From Oscillospiraceae bacterium (GTDB taxonomy: Bacteria > Bacillota > Clostridia > Oscillospirales > Oscillospiraceae): a DNA stretch of 15,527 bases. How positions within the stretch are numbered: the first letter of the stretch is position 1; the number at the start of each line of letters is the position of its first letter. This document shows positions 1 to 7,104 of the stretch, piece by piece. Under the pieces are notes generated by a model. That model worked only from the letters and a program-made list of their open reading frames with translations, ran no database searches and was not told the origin of the DNA. Location: NCBI GenBank assembly GCA_031255955.1, contig JAIRRO010000037.1, positions 1 through 15,527 on the forward strand, read 5' to 3'. The translations under genes and the position numbers were made by a program.

Positions 1-54
1 CTTCGTTTCGGTGTTTACATATGTACAAACGCCTGATGGCGGTTGTATCACAAC

Positions 55-104
55 AAAAAACGGCTGTGGCAATCAGATCCATTAGACCTGATTGCCACAG
101 CCGT
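55..104 (-). terminator. Rho-independent terminator of the cobalamin riboswitch
   Basis: A perfect 16-bp inverted repeat (61-76 with 88-103), extended by an A-T pair at 60/104, encloses an 11-nt loop. Read on the minus strand the hairpin is followed directly by six U residues (55-60), the classic intrinsic terminator layout. It lies about 85 nt downstream of the riboswitch aptamer, so it is the likely off-state structure of the expression platform. A GCCAC in the linker could pair with GTGGC of the terminator arm and act as antiterminator; that pairing is inference. Read on the plus strand there is no U tract, so it should act in one direction only. Confidence 0.85.
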
Positions 105-189
105 ATTCCTGTGAGCATTGTTGCCGCACGCCGATACTAAGCGCGCAAAAATGCGCACAACAATACCACGCGTGGCGGTCAACCTAAAT

Positions 190-415
190 ACGCTCCAAGT
201 CATTCTTCCGGCTTACGCATCCCGGGGGTTCGGGTTTCCCCCTGCGCCTTGGCTTTGCCTTCCCCTTTCGAGTGGCAGATTTTCATCCACGCGGGGTTTG
301 TTCCCCGCGTGAAGCCGAGGCTTCGCGCTTACGGTAGCGGTTGTGTCCTGTACAGCTCCGCCTTATCAGCGGGTCGCCACACGTGGACCTGCTCGTGATT
401 CTCACACGATTCCTT
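190..415 (-). promoter_or_regulatory. Cobalamin (B12) riboswitch aptamer
   Basis: This RNA element senses adenosylcobalamin or a related cobalamin and usually represses B12 transport or synthesis genes, or B12-independent isoenzymes. Read on the minus strand, the conserved blocks occur in the family order: GGAA with GTGAGAATCAC (about 413 to 396), the B12-box-like ACCGCTACCGTAAGCG (341-326), GCCACT (276-271), GGGGAAGGC (265-257), and a closing GATGCGTAAGCCGGAAGA block (about 220-203). Between the first block and the CCGCTACCGTAAGCG block there is an extra arm closed by GGTCC/GGAC, so the aptamer is somewhat long. Identification rests on block matching by eye, not on a covariance model. The controlled gene is beyond the left edge, and no start codon with a ribosome binding site is visible in positions 1-54. 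Confidence 0.88.
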
Positions 416-570
416 TTTTAATCCTGATAGCATAGCATATACCGCTTGCCGCGAATGAATCGCGGCTGCGCTCAACGTGCTTTCGCGCGGGGAACGCGCC
501 TGCGGACGCGGACGGCTTATGCCTTAGCCACTTCGGAACAAAGAGTCATATTCGATTTTCAAGGTTCGCA

Positions 571-606
571 TATCCGCATAGTACCATCTCGGGAAATACT
601 TGTCAA
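571..606 (-). promoter_or_regulatory. Promoter of the riboswitch-controlled transcript
   Basis: On the minus strand a perfect -35 TTGACA (606-601) is followed after exactly 17 bp by TACTAT (583-578), so transcription should start near 571. This leaves about 155 nt of leader before the aptamer core at 415. That leader holds a small hairpin (CCGCG-ATTCATT-CGCGG) and a TATGCTATGCTATC repeat-like run but no recognised gene. A 14-bp A/T palindrome lies 10 bp upstream of the -35 box. Confidence 0.8.
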
Positions 607-733
607 GCGTCCGGAGAAAAATATTTTTCGCGGCGGTGGATTCGGCTATTTTGTTTTTGTCGGAAGGTGAGTATGGCGCGAATAACTCAACTGATGTGCA
701 ATGTCATTCGTATCGCAATTCAGCTTTGCGCCG

Positions 734-952
734 TTATTTGCCCAAGGCGAGAACCTCGTCAGTGGTTAACCCGGTATCTTCAACTATCTCCGCAATGGGG
801 CGATTGCGGGAAAGCATACGCAGGGCGATTTCAATCGCGCGATTATTCTCCTGCTCTATGCCCCACAGCCAATCAGCTTCATCTCGCCGGGCTTTTTCCT
901 TGGCTTCGGCAATCATTCGCAATCTCTCATCCTGCGAGAGCTCCAGCGGTAA
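734..952 (-). pseudogene. Remnant of a Rpn-family (PD-(D/E)XK) nuclease/transposase-like protein, C-terminal end only
   Basis: The 72 open codons encode a helical, charged segment with ARRDEADWLWG and the ending RNRPIAEIVEDTGLTTDEVLAL. These match the C-terminal tail typical of Rpn/PD-(D/E)XK transposase-family proteins of Clostridia. The catalytic nuclease part, normally some 200 residues upstream, is absent. The frame begins immediately after the TAA (955-953) that ends the helD-like gene, and it is in the same frame as that gene. The first possible starts are a TTG at 922 and an ATG at 916; no convincing ribosome binding site precedes either. It is most simply a decayed fragment left by an earlier insertion or recombination. 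A short expressed protein, or read-through from the helicase, cannot be excluded. Family assignment is by motif recognition. Confidence 0.6.
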
Positions 953-3118
953 TTACTCTATCACCTCGCACAGGTCGGGTATAAATTCCGGTGCGGTTTT
1001 CATCGCGCCCGGCGGGGCGACGATGTGAAGCTCGTGCAGGGCGCGTGTTGCCATCGTATATCCAACGGAGCCGCGCCGGAGCGGAAAATCGCCGTCATTG
1101 GACGCCGGGATTATCACGCAGTCAAATTCCATTCCCTTGGCAAGCGCCAGCGGGACAACGACGGCGCGCGGCGGCGGGGCGGAATCTGTGTCGGCGACAA
1201 GCACGGGGCGCGCGTCCGGGTCGGGGAAGCCTTCGGCGTCCAGAGCGTCATAGATCAAAACGGCGTCGCGTATTGAACGCGTCAGCACGCAGACACTGTT
1301 GTGTTCCTTGAGCTTTTCGATGAACAGCGCACGAAGAGCGGCGGGGACGTCCGATGCCAGATGAACAGCGGGGATTACACCCTCGCGCGACATATATTCG
1401 TATTCCGCGCCGAGCAGCGCGGAGGCAAGCGCGTTTATCCGCAGGGTAGAGCGATAACTTTTGTTCAGCAGAACGTGCTCCGCGCCATACAGCTCCGCGA
1501 TTTCAGCCTCTGACGAACCGACCTGCGGCGGCACGATGGATTGTCCCGCGTCCGCCAGCAGCGTAAACGCGCTTTTCGGGAATAGCTCACGCAGAATTAT
1601 ATGCTGCAAACGGCAGTTATCCTGCGCCTCGTCAAGCAAAACGTGCGCCACCAGAAGTCTTGGACGCAGCTCGCCGAGGCAGCGCGCGGTAAATGCTATC
1701 AAAACGGCGTCGTCAAATCGGGCAATACCGCGCCCCAGGCGTCCGGAGGTGGAGCGTGCTATCTCCTGCGGAAGATCGTTTTCCGATAAATAATCGCGCA
1801 GCAGACGCGGGTAAAGCTCCGCCGGGGACACGGTCAGCGTATTGTGGATTCGTCCGGCTTCGCGGTCGCAGAATTCTTTTATGAACTGTACCTTGTCAAA
1901 ATCGTACTCCGGATTTACCTTGTTATAGAATTTGTAGTCGCGCTGACCCAGCTCATAACGCAGCGTATCCCGCGTGAACTCCGTCAGACTCTCGCGCCGT
2001 GTTTTGAAGCCGGGTCCCGCGGCGGAGGCTTCCCAGCGCGAACGCAGCGTTTCGCCGCTCAGCAGAAGGTCGCCTGCCAGCTTGATGTCGCGGAAATCAA
2101 AGGTGAGAGCCGGGACGCGGCGCTCGATATAATCGGAAAATGCTTTTGAATACTTGATATCAAGCTCGCGGGCTATGGTGCCGTCGTCGGATAGAAGCTC
2201 CTCCGCAAGGTCGCACCAACCTGTTATGGCAAAGCCGGAGGGGATATATCTGCGAATAAGGGAATAAAACGTTGCGTGACCGACGTCAGACTCACCCAGC
2301 TCGGGGATTATCTCTGAGATATATTCGGAGAAAAAGCCGTTGTGCGAGATGATTACGGTGTTTTCCGATTTAAGGCGTCGGTCGTTATACAGCAGATAGG
2401 CAAGCCTATGCGTACCGACGGAGGTTTTTCCGCTGCCGGCGGGTCCTGTGACAAGAATGCTACGGGACGCCCCGCGCCGTATGGCGTCAAACTGCTCGCG
2501 CTGGATGCTGTTGATTATCGCCTTCAGGCGGCTGTTGGAGGGGGAATTCAGCGCCTCAAGCAGCAGCTCGTCATCAATTTTCATATCGGTGTCAACAGCG
2601 TAAATCAGCTCTCCGCCAATGATTTTGTATTGCCGCTTTGCCGTAAGCCGCGCGTTTATCTTGCCGTTTGGAGAGGTATATGAGCATTCACCGAGCGGAA
2701 ATTCATAGAACACAGAGGATATAGGCGCGCGCCAGTCGTATACAAGCTGGTCAGCCCCCGTGCCGACGGAGCCGCGCCCGACATAAACGGAAAACGGTTC
2801 ATGCTCGCCCTCAAAGATAAGGTCAATCCTGCCGAAGTAGGGGGAGGCGAGCATAGCGCGCAGGACACGCCGGCGCGCTAAGTCCCCGCTGCGCAAGGAC
2901 GCGCGAATGTCAATCTCTTGATTTTGCCCGGATAGCTCAACGGCGTCGTCAAAGCTGCGGACGGCGTGGGGCATGCTGTCCCACATTTCGCCGGTCAAGC
3001 CACGGATAAGCTCTGTCTTGCTGTCGATGGCGGCTTCCGTGTCGGCAAGCTCACGCTCAACCTGTGCTATAACCGCCTTGAGATATTGTTCTTCCGCTGC
3101 GCGCGTTTCGTTGTTCAT
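953..3118 (-). CDS. helD: HelD-family UvrD/Rep-like ATPase (RNA polymerase recycling factor)
   Basis: HelD proteins are SF1 helicase-like ATPases that bind RNA polymerase and use ATP to release it from DNA or stalled complexes. The 721-residue product has the HelD N-terminal coiled coil (about residues 5-45) and the family marker YDWRAP (127-132), preceded by VYVGRGS. Walker A is GPAGSGKT (225-232), Walker B is LLDEAQD (494-500), with LADAGQSI just after (motif III region) and a C-terminal GMEFDCVIIP...TRALHELHIV block. The region between the two ATP motifs is the usual HelD insertion. The ATG at 3118 is chosen because GGAGG lies 10 nt upstream; 33 further in-frame codons upstream look like non-coding leader. 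It follows tgt by 198 bp and may be co-transcribed or use its own promoter. HelD rather than UvrD/PcrA is supported by the N-terminus; the DNA-unwinding accessory domains are not evident. Confidence 0.88.
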   Translation of the reverse strand: MNNETRAAEEQYLKAVIAQVERELADTEAAIDSKTELIRGLTGEMWDSMPHAVRSFDDAVELSGQNQEIDIRASLRSGDLARRRVLRAMLASPYFGRIDLIFEGEHEPFSVYVGRGSVGTGADQLVYDWRAPISSVFYEFPLGECSYTSPNGKINARLTAKRQYKIIGGELIYAVDTDMKIDDELLLEALNSPSNSRLKAIINSIQREQFDAIRRGASRSILVTGPAGSGKTSVGTHRLAYLLYNDRRLKSENTVIISHNGFFSEYISEIIPELGESDVGHATFYSLIRRYIPSGFAITGWCDLAEELLSDDGTIARELDIKYSKAFSDYIERRVPALTFDFRDIKLAGDLLLSGETLRSRWEASAAGPGFKTRRESLTEFTRDTLRYELGQRDYKFYNKVNPEYDFDKVQFIKEFCDREAGRIHNTLTVSPAELYPRLLRDYLSENDLPQEIARSTSGRLGRGIARFDDAVLIAFTARCLGELRPRLLVAHVLLDEAQDNCRLQHIILRELFPKSAFTLLADAGQSIVPPQVGSSEAEIAELYGAEHVLLNKSYRSTLRINALASALLGAEYEYMSREGVIPAVHLASDVPAALRALFIEKLKEHNSVCVLTRSIRDAVLIYDALDAEGFPDPDARPVLVADTDSAPPPRAVVVPLALAKGMEFDCVIIPASNDGDFPLRRGSVGYTMATRALHELHIVAPPGAMKTAPEFIPDLCEVIE

Positions 3119-3180
3119 AAAAAGGAATCCTCCGCTTGAATTATTACGGCGCGTCCGTTTGACGTCCGTCAGGTATACTG

Positions 3181-3217
3181 TACACGTATTCTGTGCGTTT
3201 GTATATTGATTTTTCAA
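3181..3217 (-). promoter_or_regulatory. Possible promoter for helD
   Basis: In the tgt-helD gap the minus strand has TTGAAA (3217-3212), an 18-bp spacer and CAGAAT (3193-3188), which would give a start near 3181 and a leader of about 63 nt. The -10 box is only a 4/6 match, so this is a weak candidate. The gap also has no strong terminator after tgt, so read-through from the upstream operon is equally possible. Confidence 0.3.
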
Positions 3218-3316
3218 CCAAAAATTGAGGTGAAATTTTGTGCGATTTGAGAATTGACACAGTCACTATAAATATGATACACTCTCACGCCGAATTTTCA
3301 GGAGGGTTATCGCCAC

Positions 3317-4456
3317 CTAAATGCGTTGTGAAAGCCTGTCTGAAAACTCCCGCCGGAACGCCGCGAAGCTACCCGATTCAATAGCGCCGCGTATGCGCGA
3401 CATCAGGCTGTTATAAAACCATAAATTATGCGTGACGGCAAGGCGCATAGCGAGCGCTTCTCCCGCTTTTAGGAGATGGCGGATATACGCGCGCGAGTGA
3501 GCCCGGCAGACGGGGCAATCGCAGGTTGGCTCAACGGGGGTATCGTCAGCGGCGTATTTTTCGTTGTTCAGGTTCATAACGCCGCCCCACGTGAAGAAAT
3601 GCCCGTGCCGTCCGTTGCGCGCGGGCATCACGCAGTCAAGCATATCAATCCCGCGAGCTACGGCTTCTATAATATTGGACGGCGTGCCGACGCCCATCAA
3701 ATACCGCGGGCGGGCGCTTGGCATATGCTCTGTCACAAGCTCTATGATGTCATACATCTCCGCGTGCGTCTCGCCGACGGCAAGCCCGCCTATGGCGTAG
3801 CCGGGCAAATCCAGCTCTGCGATGCGCTTCATATGCTCTATGCGTAAATCGGGATATGTAGCGCCCTGATTTATTCCGAACAGCGCCTGACCGGGATTAA
3901 CGGCGTCGTCGGTGTTGTTTTGCCGCTGCGATTCTTCATTACACCGCACAAGCCATCGAAAGGTGCGGTCGCAGGAGGCTTTTACATATTCGCGTTCCGA
4001 TGGAATCCCGACGCATTCGTCCAGCGCCATTGCGATGTCGCTGCCGAGGTTTGCTTGAATACGTATGCAATCCTCCGGCGACATAAAAATGCGCCGCCCG
4101 TCCGTGTGGGAGGCGAAGGCTACACCCTCCTCTGTGATTTTCCGGAGCCCGGAGAGCGAAAAAATCTGAAATCCGCCGCTGTCCGTAAGAATGGGAGAGT
4201 CCCACGCCATAAAGCGGTGTAAGCCGCCCAGCTTGCGTATCAACTCGTCGCCGGGGCGGATGTGCAGGTGATAGGTATTCGCCAATGCGATTTGGCAGCC
4301 GACTGTTTTCAGGTCGCGCGCGTCGAGTCCGCCCTTTATCGCGCCCTGTGTCGCTACATTCATAAACGCCGGGGTTTGAACCCTGCCGTGCGGCGTCGTC
4401 AGCTCGCCGCGTCGCGCGCCGGAATCGGTGGATGTGAGGGCAAACATCTTATGCAT
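3317..4456 (-). CDS. tgt: tRNA-guanine transglycosylase (queuine/preQ1 tRNA-ribosyltransferase)
   Basis: Tgt exchanges guanine 34 of GUN-anticodon tRNAs (Asp, Asn, His, Tyr) for preQ1, which is then built up to queuosine. At 379 residues the protein has the normal bacterial length. Visible motifs are TDSGGFQIFSL with the catalytic Asp92, FGINQG (193-198), the GGLAVGE loop (223-229), DMLDCVMPAR with the nucleophilic Asp274, and the zinc site C312-x-C314-x2-C317 with H343. The start overlaps the end of the upstream phosphatase-GNAT gene by 8 nt. ATG at 4456 and ATG at 4447 are both possible and neither has a good Shine-Dalgarno, which suggests translational coupling. No preQ1 synthesis genes are in the window, so the substrate source is unknown. 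Confidence 0.95.
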   Translation of the reverse strand: MHKMFALTSTDSGARRGELTTPHGRVQTPAFMNVATQGAIKGGLDARDLKTVGCQIALANTYHLHIRPGDELIRKLGGLHRFMAWDSPILTDSGGFQIFSLSGLRKITEEGVAFASHTDGRRIFMSPEDCIRIQANLGSDIAMALDECVGIPSEREYVKASCDRTFRWLVRCNEESQRQNNTDDAVNPGQALFGINQGATYPDLRIEHMKRIAELDLPGYAIGGLAVGETHAEMYDIIELVTEHMPSARPRYLMGVGTPSNIIEAVARGIDMLDCVMPARNGRHGHFFTWGGVMNLNNEKYAADDTPVEPTCDCPVCRAHSRAYIRHLLKAGEALAMRLAVTHNLWFYNSLMSRIRGAIESGSFAAFRREFSDRLSQRI

Positions 4457-5444
4457 TTGCGTCGGGCGCGCTTGCGCCGGGCGCGACTAAGCCGGGTGGG
4501 GTAATATCCATTTCATAAGCGTCGCCCGCGCGGACGAAGCCGTGTTTTTCAAAAAAACCCGCGCCGTCGCCCTCTGATGATATCTGTAGGCGCGCGCGTC
4601 CGAGATTTCTGAAAACGGACACAGCCTGACCCAGCACTTGAATACCCAGACCCTTACGGCGAAAGCCGTCGTCAATGGCAAAGCGCGTTATCACACCTGC
4701 GCCGCCGGCTTCGCCGCTGCTTAAATCAAGTGTCAATCTGCCGCGCTCGTCGCCGTCAACCATAATGGCGAAATCACCGGGCGAGACCTCCGTAAAGCGC
4801 GCGTGCAGGAGGGGCAAATTGTGATCCAAGGCGGGGGTGATGTGGGAATGGTCGCTGTACGTGAGCAGGCGAAACGTGCCGCTATCATAATGTATTACGG
4901 AAAACGCCGTGTTTTTATGCCATCCGAGCGAAGCTAAGTGCGCGGCGTCCTCGATACCCAGCATAGAGGACACAAAGGCGTGCATCGCCAGCCCGTGCGA
5001 AAATACGGCGACGGTTTGCCCGTCGTGCCGCTCCGCGATTTCCGTAAGCGCCGCGCGCATACGCTCCCTGACGGTGGTGTACGCCTCCGCGCCGGGGACA
5101 TTCCACAGCCACGGGTTAAAGTCGAGATTGTACGCCATATCGGGGTCGTGCGCCATAATATCGGCAAAGGGGACATCCTCCCACTCGCCGAGCGATATTT
5201 CGCGAAGACGGGTATCTATCGTGACGGACAGCCCGCGAGATAGGCTGACGGCGTCGCTTGTTTGGTACGCGCGGTTAAGGTCGCTGGAATACACGGCGTC
5301 AAAGCGCGCGCCGTCCAGCTTGCGGGCAAGCGCCGCGATTTGGCGCTCGCCGCGCCGCGTGAGAAGGCTGTTATACCAACCCTGATAGCGGCGATATATA
5401 TTCCCCTCCGCCTCCGCGTGTCTGATGATATAGATTTTGGTCAA
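4449..5444 (-). CDS. Histidine phosphatase (phosphoglycerate-mutase-like) fused to a GNAT acetyltransferase
   Basis: The N-terminal half (about residues 1-200) is a histidine phosphatase of branch 1. It has IIRHAEAEGN with the phospho-accepting His9 (RHA in place of the usual RHG), SSDLNRAYQTSD (53-64), the acid-bearing REISLGEWED (81-90) and the second catalytic VFSHG with His150. The C-terminal part (about 215-315) is a GNAT fold, with the acetyl-CoA loop RRKGLGIQVL (262-271) and FFEKHGFVRAGD (297-308). The substrates of both halves are unknown; small phosphorylated metabolites and an amine or amino terminus are the family norm. The start is a TTG at 5444 inside TTGA, overlapping the pyrD stop by 4 nt, with GGGAG some 12 nt upstream. 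No break separates the domains, so this is a real fusion. The short Pro/Ala-rich tail (about 316-331) looks unstructured. Confidence 0.85.
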   Translation of the reverse strand: MTKIYIIRHAEAEGNIYRRYQGWYNSLLTRRGERQIAALARKLDGARFDAVYSSDLNRAYQTSDAVSLSRGLSVTIDTRLREISLGEWEDVPFADIMAHDPDMAYNLDFNPWLWNVPGAEAYTTVRERMRAALTEIAERHDGQTVAVFSHGLAMHAFVSSMLGIEDAAHLASLGWHKNTAFSVIHYDSGTFRLLTYSDHSHITPALDHNLPLLHARFTEVSPGDFAIMVDGDERGRLTLDLSSGEAGGAGVITRFAIDDGFRRKGLGIQVLGQAVSVFRNLGRARLQISSEGDGAGFFEKHGFVRAGDAYEMDITPPGLVAPGASAPDANA

Positions 5445-6355
5445 TTTAGAATTACACTCCCGGTAAGCTCGCTGACGGAGCCGATTTTGTTTTGATTCAT
5501 ATATTCCGCGATGCCGTCGCGTATAGACAGCGCCGCCTCCGGATAAGAAAAGCTCGCCGTGCCGACGCCGACAAGGCTTGCCCCCGCAAGCAGCGCCTCA
5601 ACGGCGTCCGCGCCTGTGGTGATGCCGCCCATGCCCAATATGGGGATGCGCACGGCTTGCCGCGTCTGCCAAATCATACGCAGCGCGACAGGCAGCACAG
5701 CCGCGCCGGAAAGACCGCCCGTGTTGTTGGCAAGCACGGGGCGGCGCGTTTTGATATCGATGCGCATGCCAAGCAGGGTGTTAATCAGCGAAACGGCGTC
5801 CGCGCCTTCGGATTCGGCGGCGCGAGCCATCTCTGTGATGTCCGTGACGTTCGGAGAGAGCTTCACCATTACGGGTACGTTTGCGCGGCGGCGAACCTCA
5901 CGCGTTACCTCCGCGACGGCGGCGGCTGAAACGCCGAATTGCAACCCGCCGTTTTTCACGTTGGGGCAGGAGACGTTAACCTCTATCATATCAACGCCCG
6001 CATCGGAAAGACGCTCTGCCATAGCGGCGTACTCAGCGGCGCTCTCGCCCGCGATATTCGCGATGACGCGCGTATCAAAGCGGCGCATAAACGGCAGTTC
6101 ATATCGGATAAATTCCTCAACGCCGGGGTTTTGCAATCCGACGGAATTTAGCATACCCATCGGTGTTTCGGCTATTCGCGGCGGAGGATTTCCGAGCCGC
6201 GGGGCAAGGGTAAGCCCCTTTGTGCATATACCGCCCAGCTCTGATAAATCGTAGTATTCCGAGTATTCGCGCCCGAAGCCGAATGTACCGGAGGCGGCGA
6301 CAACGGGGTTGTTAAATGTGACGCCCGCAAAGACGACGCGTGTATCGGCGCTCAT
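5441..6355 (-). CDS. pyrD: Dihydroorotate dehydrogenase B, catalytic FMN subunit
   Basis: PyrD of class 1B oxidises dihydroorotate to orotate in pyrimidine synthesis and passes electrons through PyrK to NAD+. The 304-residue product shows NNPVVAASGTFGFG (15-28), the CTKGLT block (44-49), NSVGLQNPG (70-78), NVSCPN with the catalytic base Cys130, MVKLSPNVTDI, and NNTGGLSG followed by the phosphate-binding GMGGI and GVGTA segments. A cysteine rather than serine base marks class 1. Its adjacent PyrK partner marks subclass 1B. The ATG at 6355 is chosen because GGGAGGTGG sits just 4 nt upstream and the ATGA overlaps the pyrK stop by 4 nt. An in-frame upstream start at 6397 would add 14 unlikely residues. 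Confidence 0.96.
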   Translation of the reverse strand: MSADTRVVFAGVTFNNPVVAASGTFGFGREYSEYYDLSELGGICTKGLTLAPRLGNPPPRIAETPMGMLNSVGLQNPGVEEFIRYELPFMRRFDTRVIANIAGESAAEYAAMAERLSDAGVDMIEVNVSCPNVKNGGLQFGVSAAAVAEVTREVRRRANVPVMVKLSPNVTDITEMARAAESEGADAVSLINTLLGMRIDIKTRRPVLANNTGGLSGAAVLPVALRMIWQTRQAVRIPILGMGGITTGADAVEALLAGASLVGVGTASFSYPEAALSIRDGIAEYMNQNKIGSVSELTGSVILN

Positions 6356-7104
6356 CGAACCACCTCCCGAGAATCGAAAACAGGACCGTCGCGGCATACG
6401 CGGCTCATCTTAGTGACGTCGTCGCTCTGTGTTTCGCAGACGCAGACAAGGCACGCCCCGACGCCGCAGCCCATGCGTTCCTCAAGCGAAATTTCGCACT
6501 TAACGCCCGCGCTCTCCGATATATCCGCAACGGCGCGCAGCATAGGGCGAGGTCCGCAGGCGAGAACAGCGGAGAAACGCTTTGTTTTCATCAGTTCCTC
6601 AAGCGGCGGAACGACGGTGCCGCGCAGTCCGGAGGAGCCGTCCTCTGTGGCTACAAAGACATCCTCGCAGACACTGTCAAATTCCTCTCGAAGTATGGCG
6701 TTTGCGTCAGAACGAAAGCCAAGTATGGCGCTGACGCGACCGCGGGCGCGCCGCGCGGCGAAAAGCAGCGGAGCCGCGCCCAGCCCGCCGCCGACAAGCA
6801 AAATATCGCCGTCGGGATTTGAAAACCCGTGCCCAAGCGGACCGTTGATATCCACGCGGCGACCCGGCTCGCTGACGGCAAGCCAGCGCGTTCCGTCCCC
6901 GCGCACCTCAAAGGCGACGGTGAGCATATCCCCGCGGACATCGCAAATTCCAAAGGGGCGGCGCAGGGGACGGCTATGCCCGCATTTTATATGCACGAAT
7001 TGACCGGGCGTCGCGGCGCGGGCAAGCTCCGGAGCGTCAAAGGTTATGGCGAAAACGCCGGACGCCAGCGGACGGATATCCGTCACGGTGAATATGGAGC
7101 GCAT
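6352..7104 (-). CDS. pyrK: Dihydroorotate dehydrogenase B, electron transfer subunit
   Basis: PyrK carries FAD and a 2Fe-2S cluster and shuttles electrons from PyrD's FMN to NAD+. The 250-residue protein has the ferredoxin-reductase-like FAD loop SRPLRRPFGICD (44-55), the GPLGHGF block (88-94), the nucleotide-binding LLVGGGLGAAPL (102-113), ACGPRPML (182-189) and the cluster motif C213-x4-C218-x2-C221 with a fourth Cys237 in RVCRDGP. All four cluster ligands are present, so it should be functional. The start ATG at 7104 shares one base with the preceding gene's TAA (TAATG) and has GGGGG about 8 nt upstream. The next gene is its PyrD partner, with a 4-nt overlap. No PyrR attenuator is visible upstream in this operon. 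Confidence 0.95.
   Translation of the reverse strand: MRSIFTVTDIRPLASGVFAITFDAPELARAATPGQFVHIKCGHSRPLRRPFGICDVRGDMLTVAFEVRGDGTRWLAVSEPGRRVDINGPLGHGFSNPDGDILLVGGGLGAAPLLFAARRARGRVSAILGFRSDANAILREEFDSVCEDVFVATEDGSSGLRGTVVPPLEELMKTKRFSAVLACGPRPMLRAVADISESAGVKCEISLEERMGCGVGACLVCVCETQSDDVTKMSRVCRDGPVFDSREVVR

Noticed and set aside
16..25. Palindrome TACATATGTA near the left edge
   Set aside because: It is short, A/T-rich and without visible context; it could be an operator for the off-window gene, but nothing here supports that.
118..312. Plus-strand 64-codon frame over the riboswitch
   Set aside because: It lies antisense to the conserved aptamer blocks, has no ribosome binding site and encodes no recognisable protein.
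3254..3282. TTGACA on the plus strand followed by TATGAT or ATACAC
   Set aside because: The better -10 (TATGAT, 3273-3278) is only 13 bp away, the correctly spaced one is poor, and no plus-strand gene follows. An antisense transcript into tgt is possible but unsupported.
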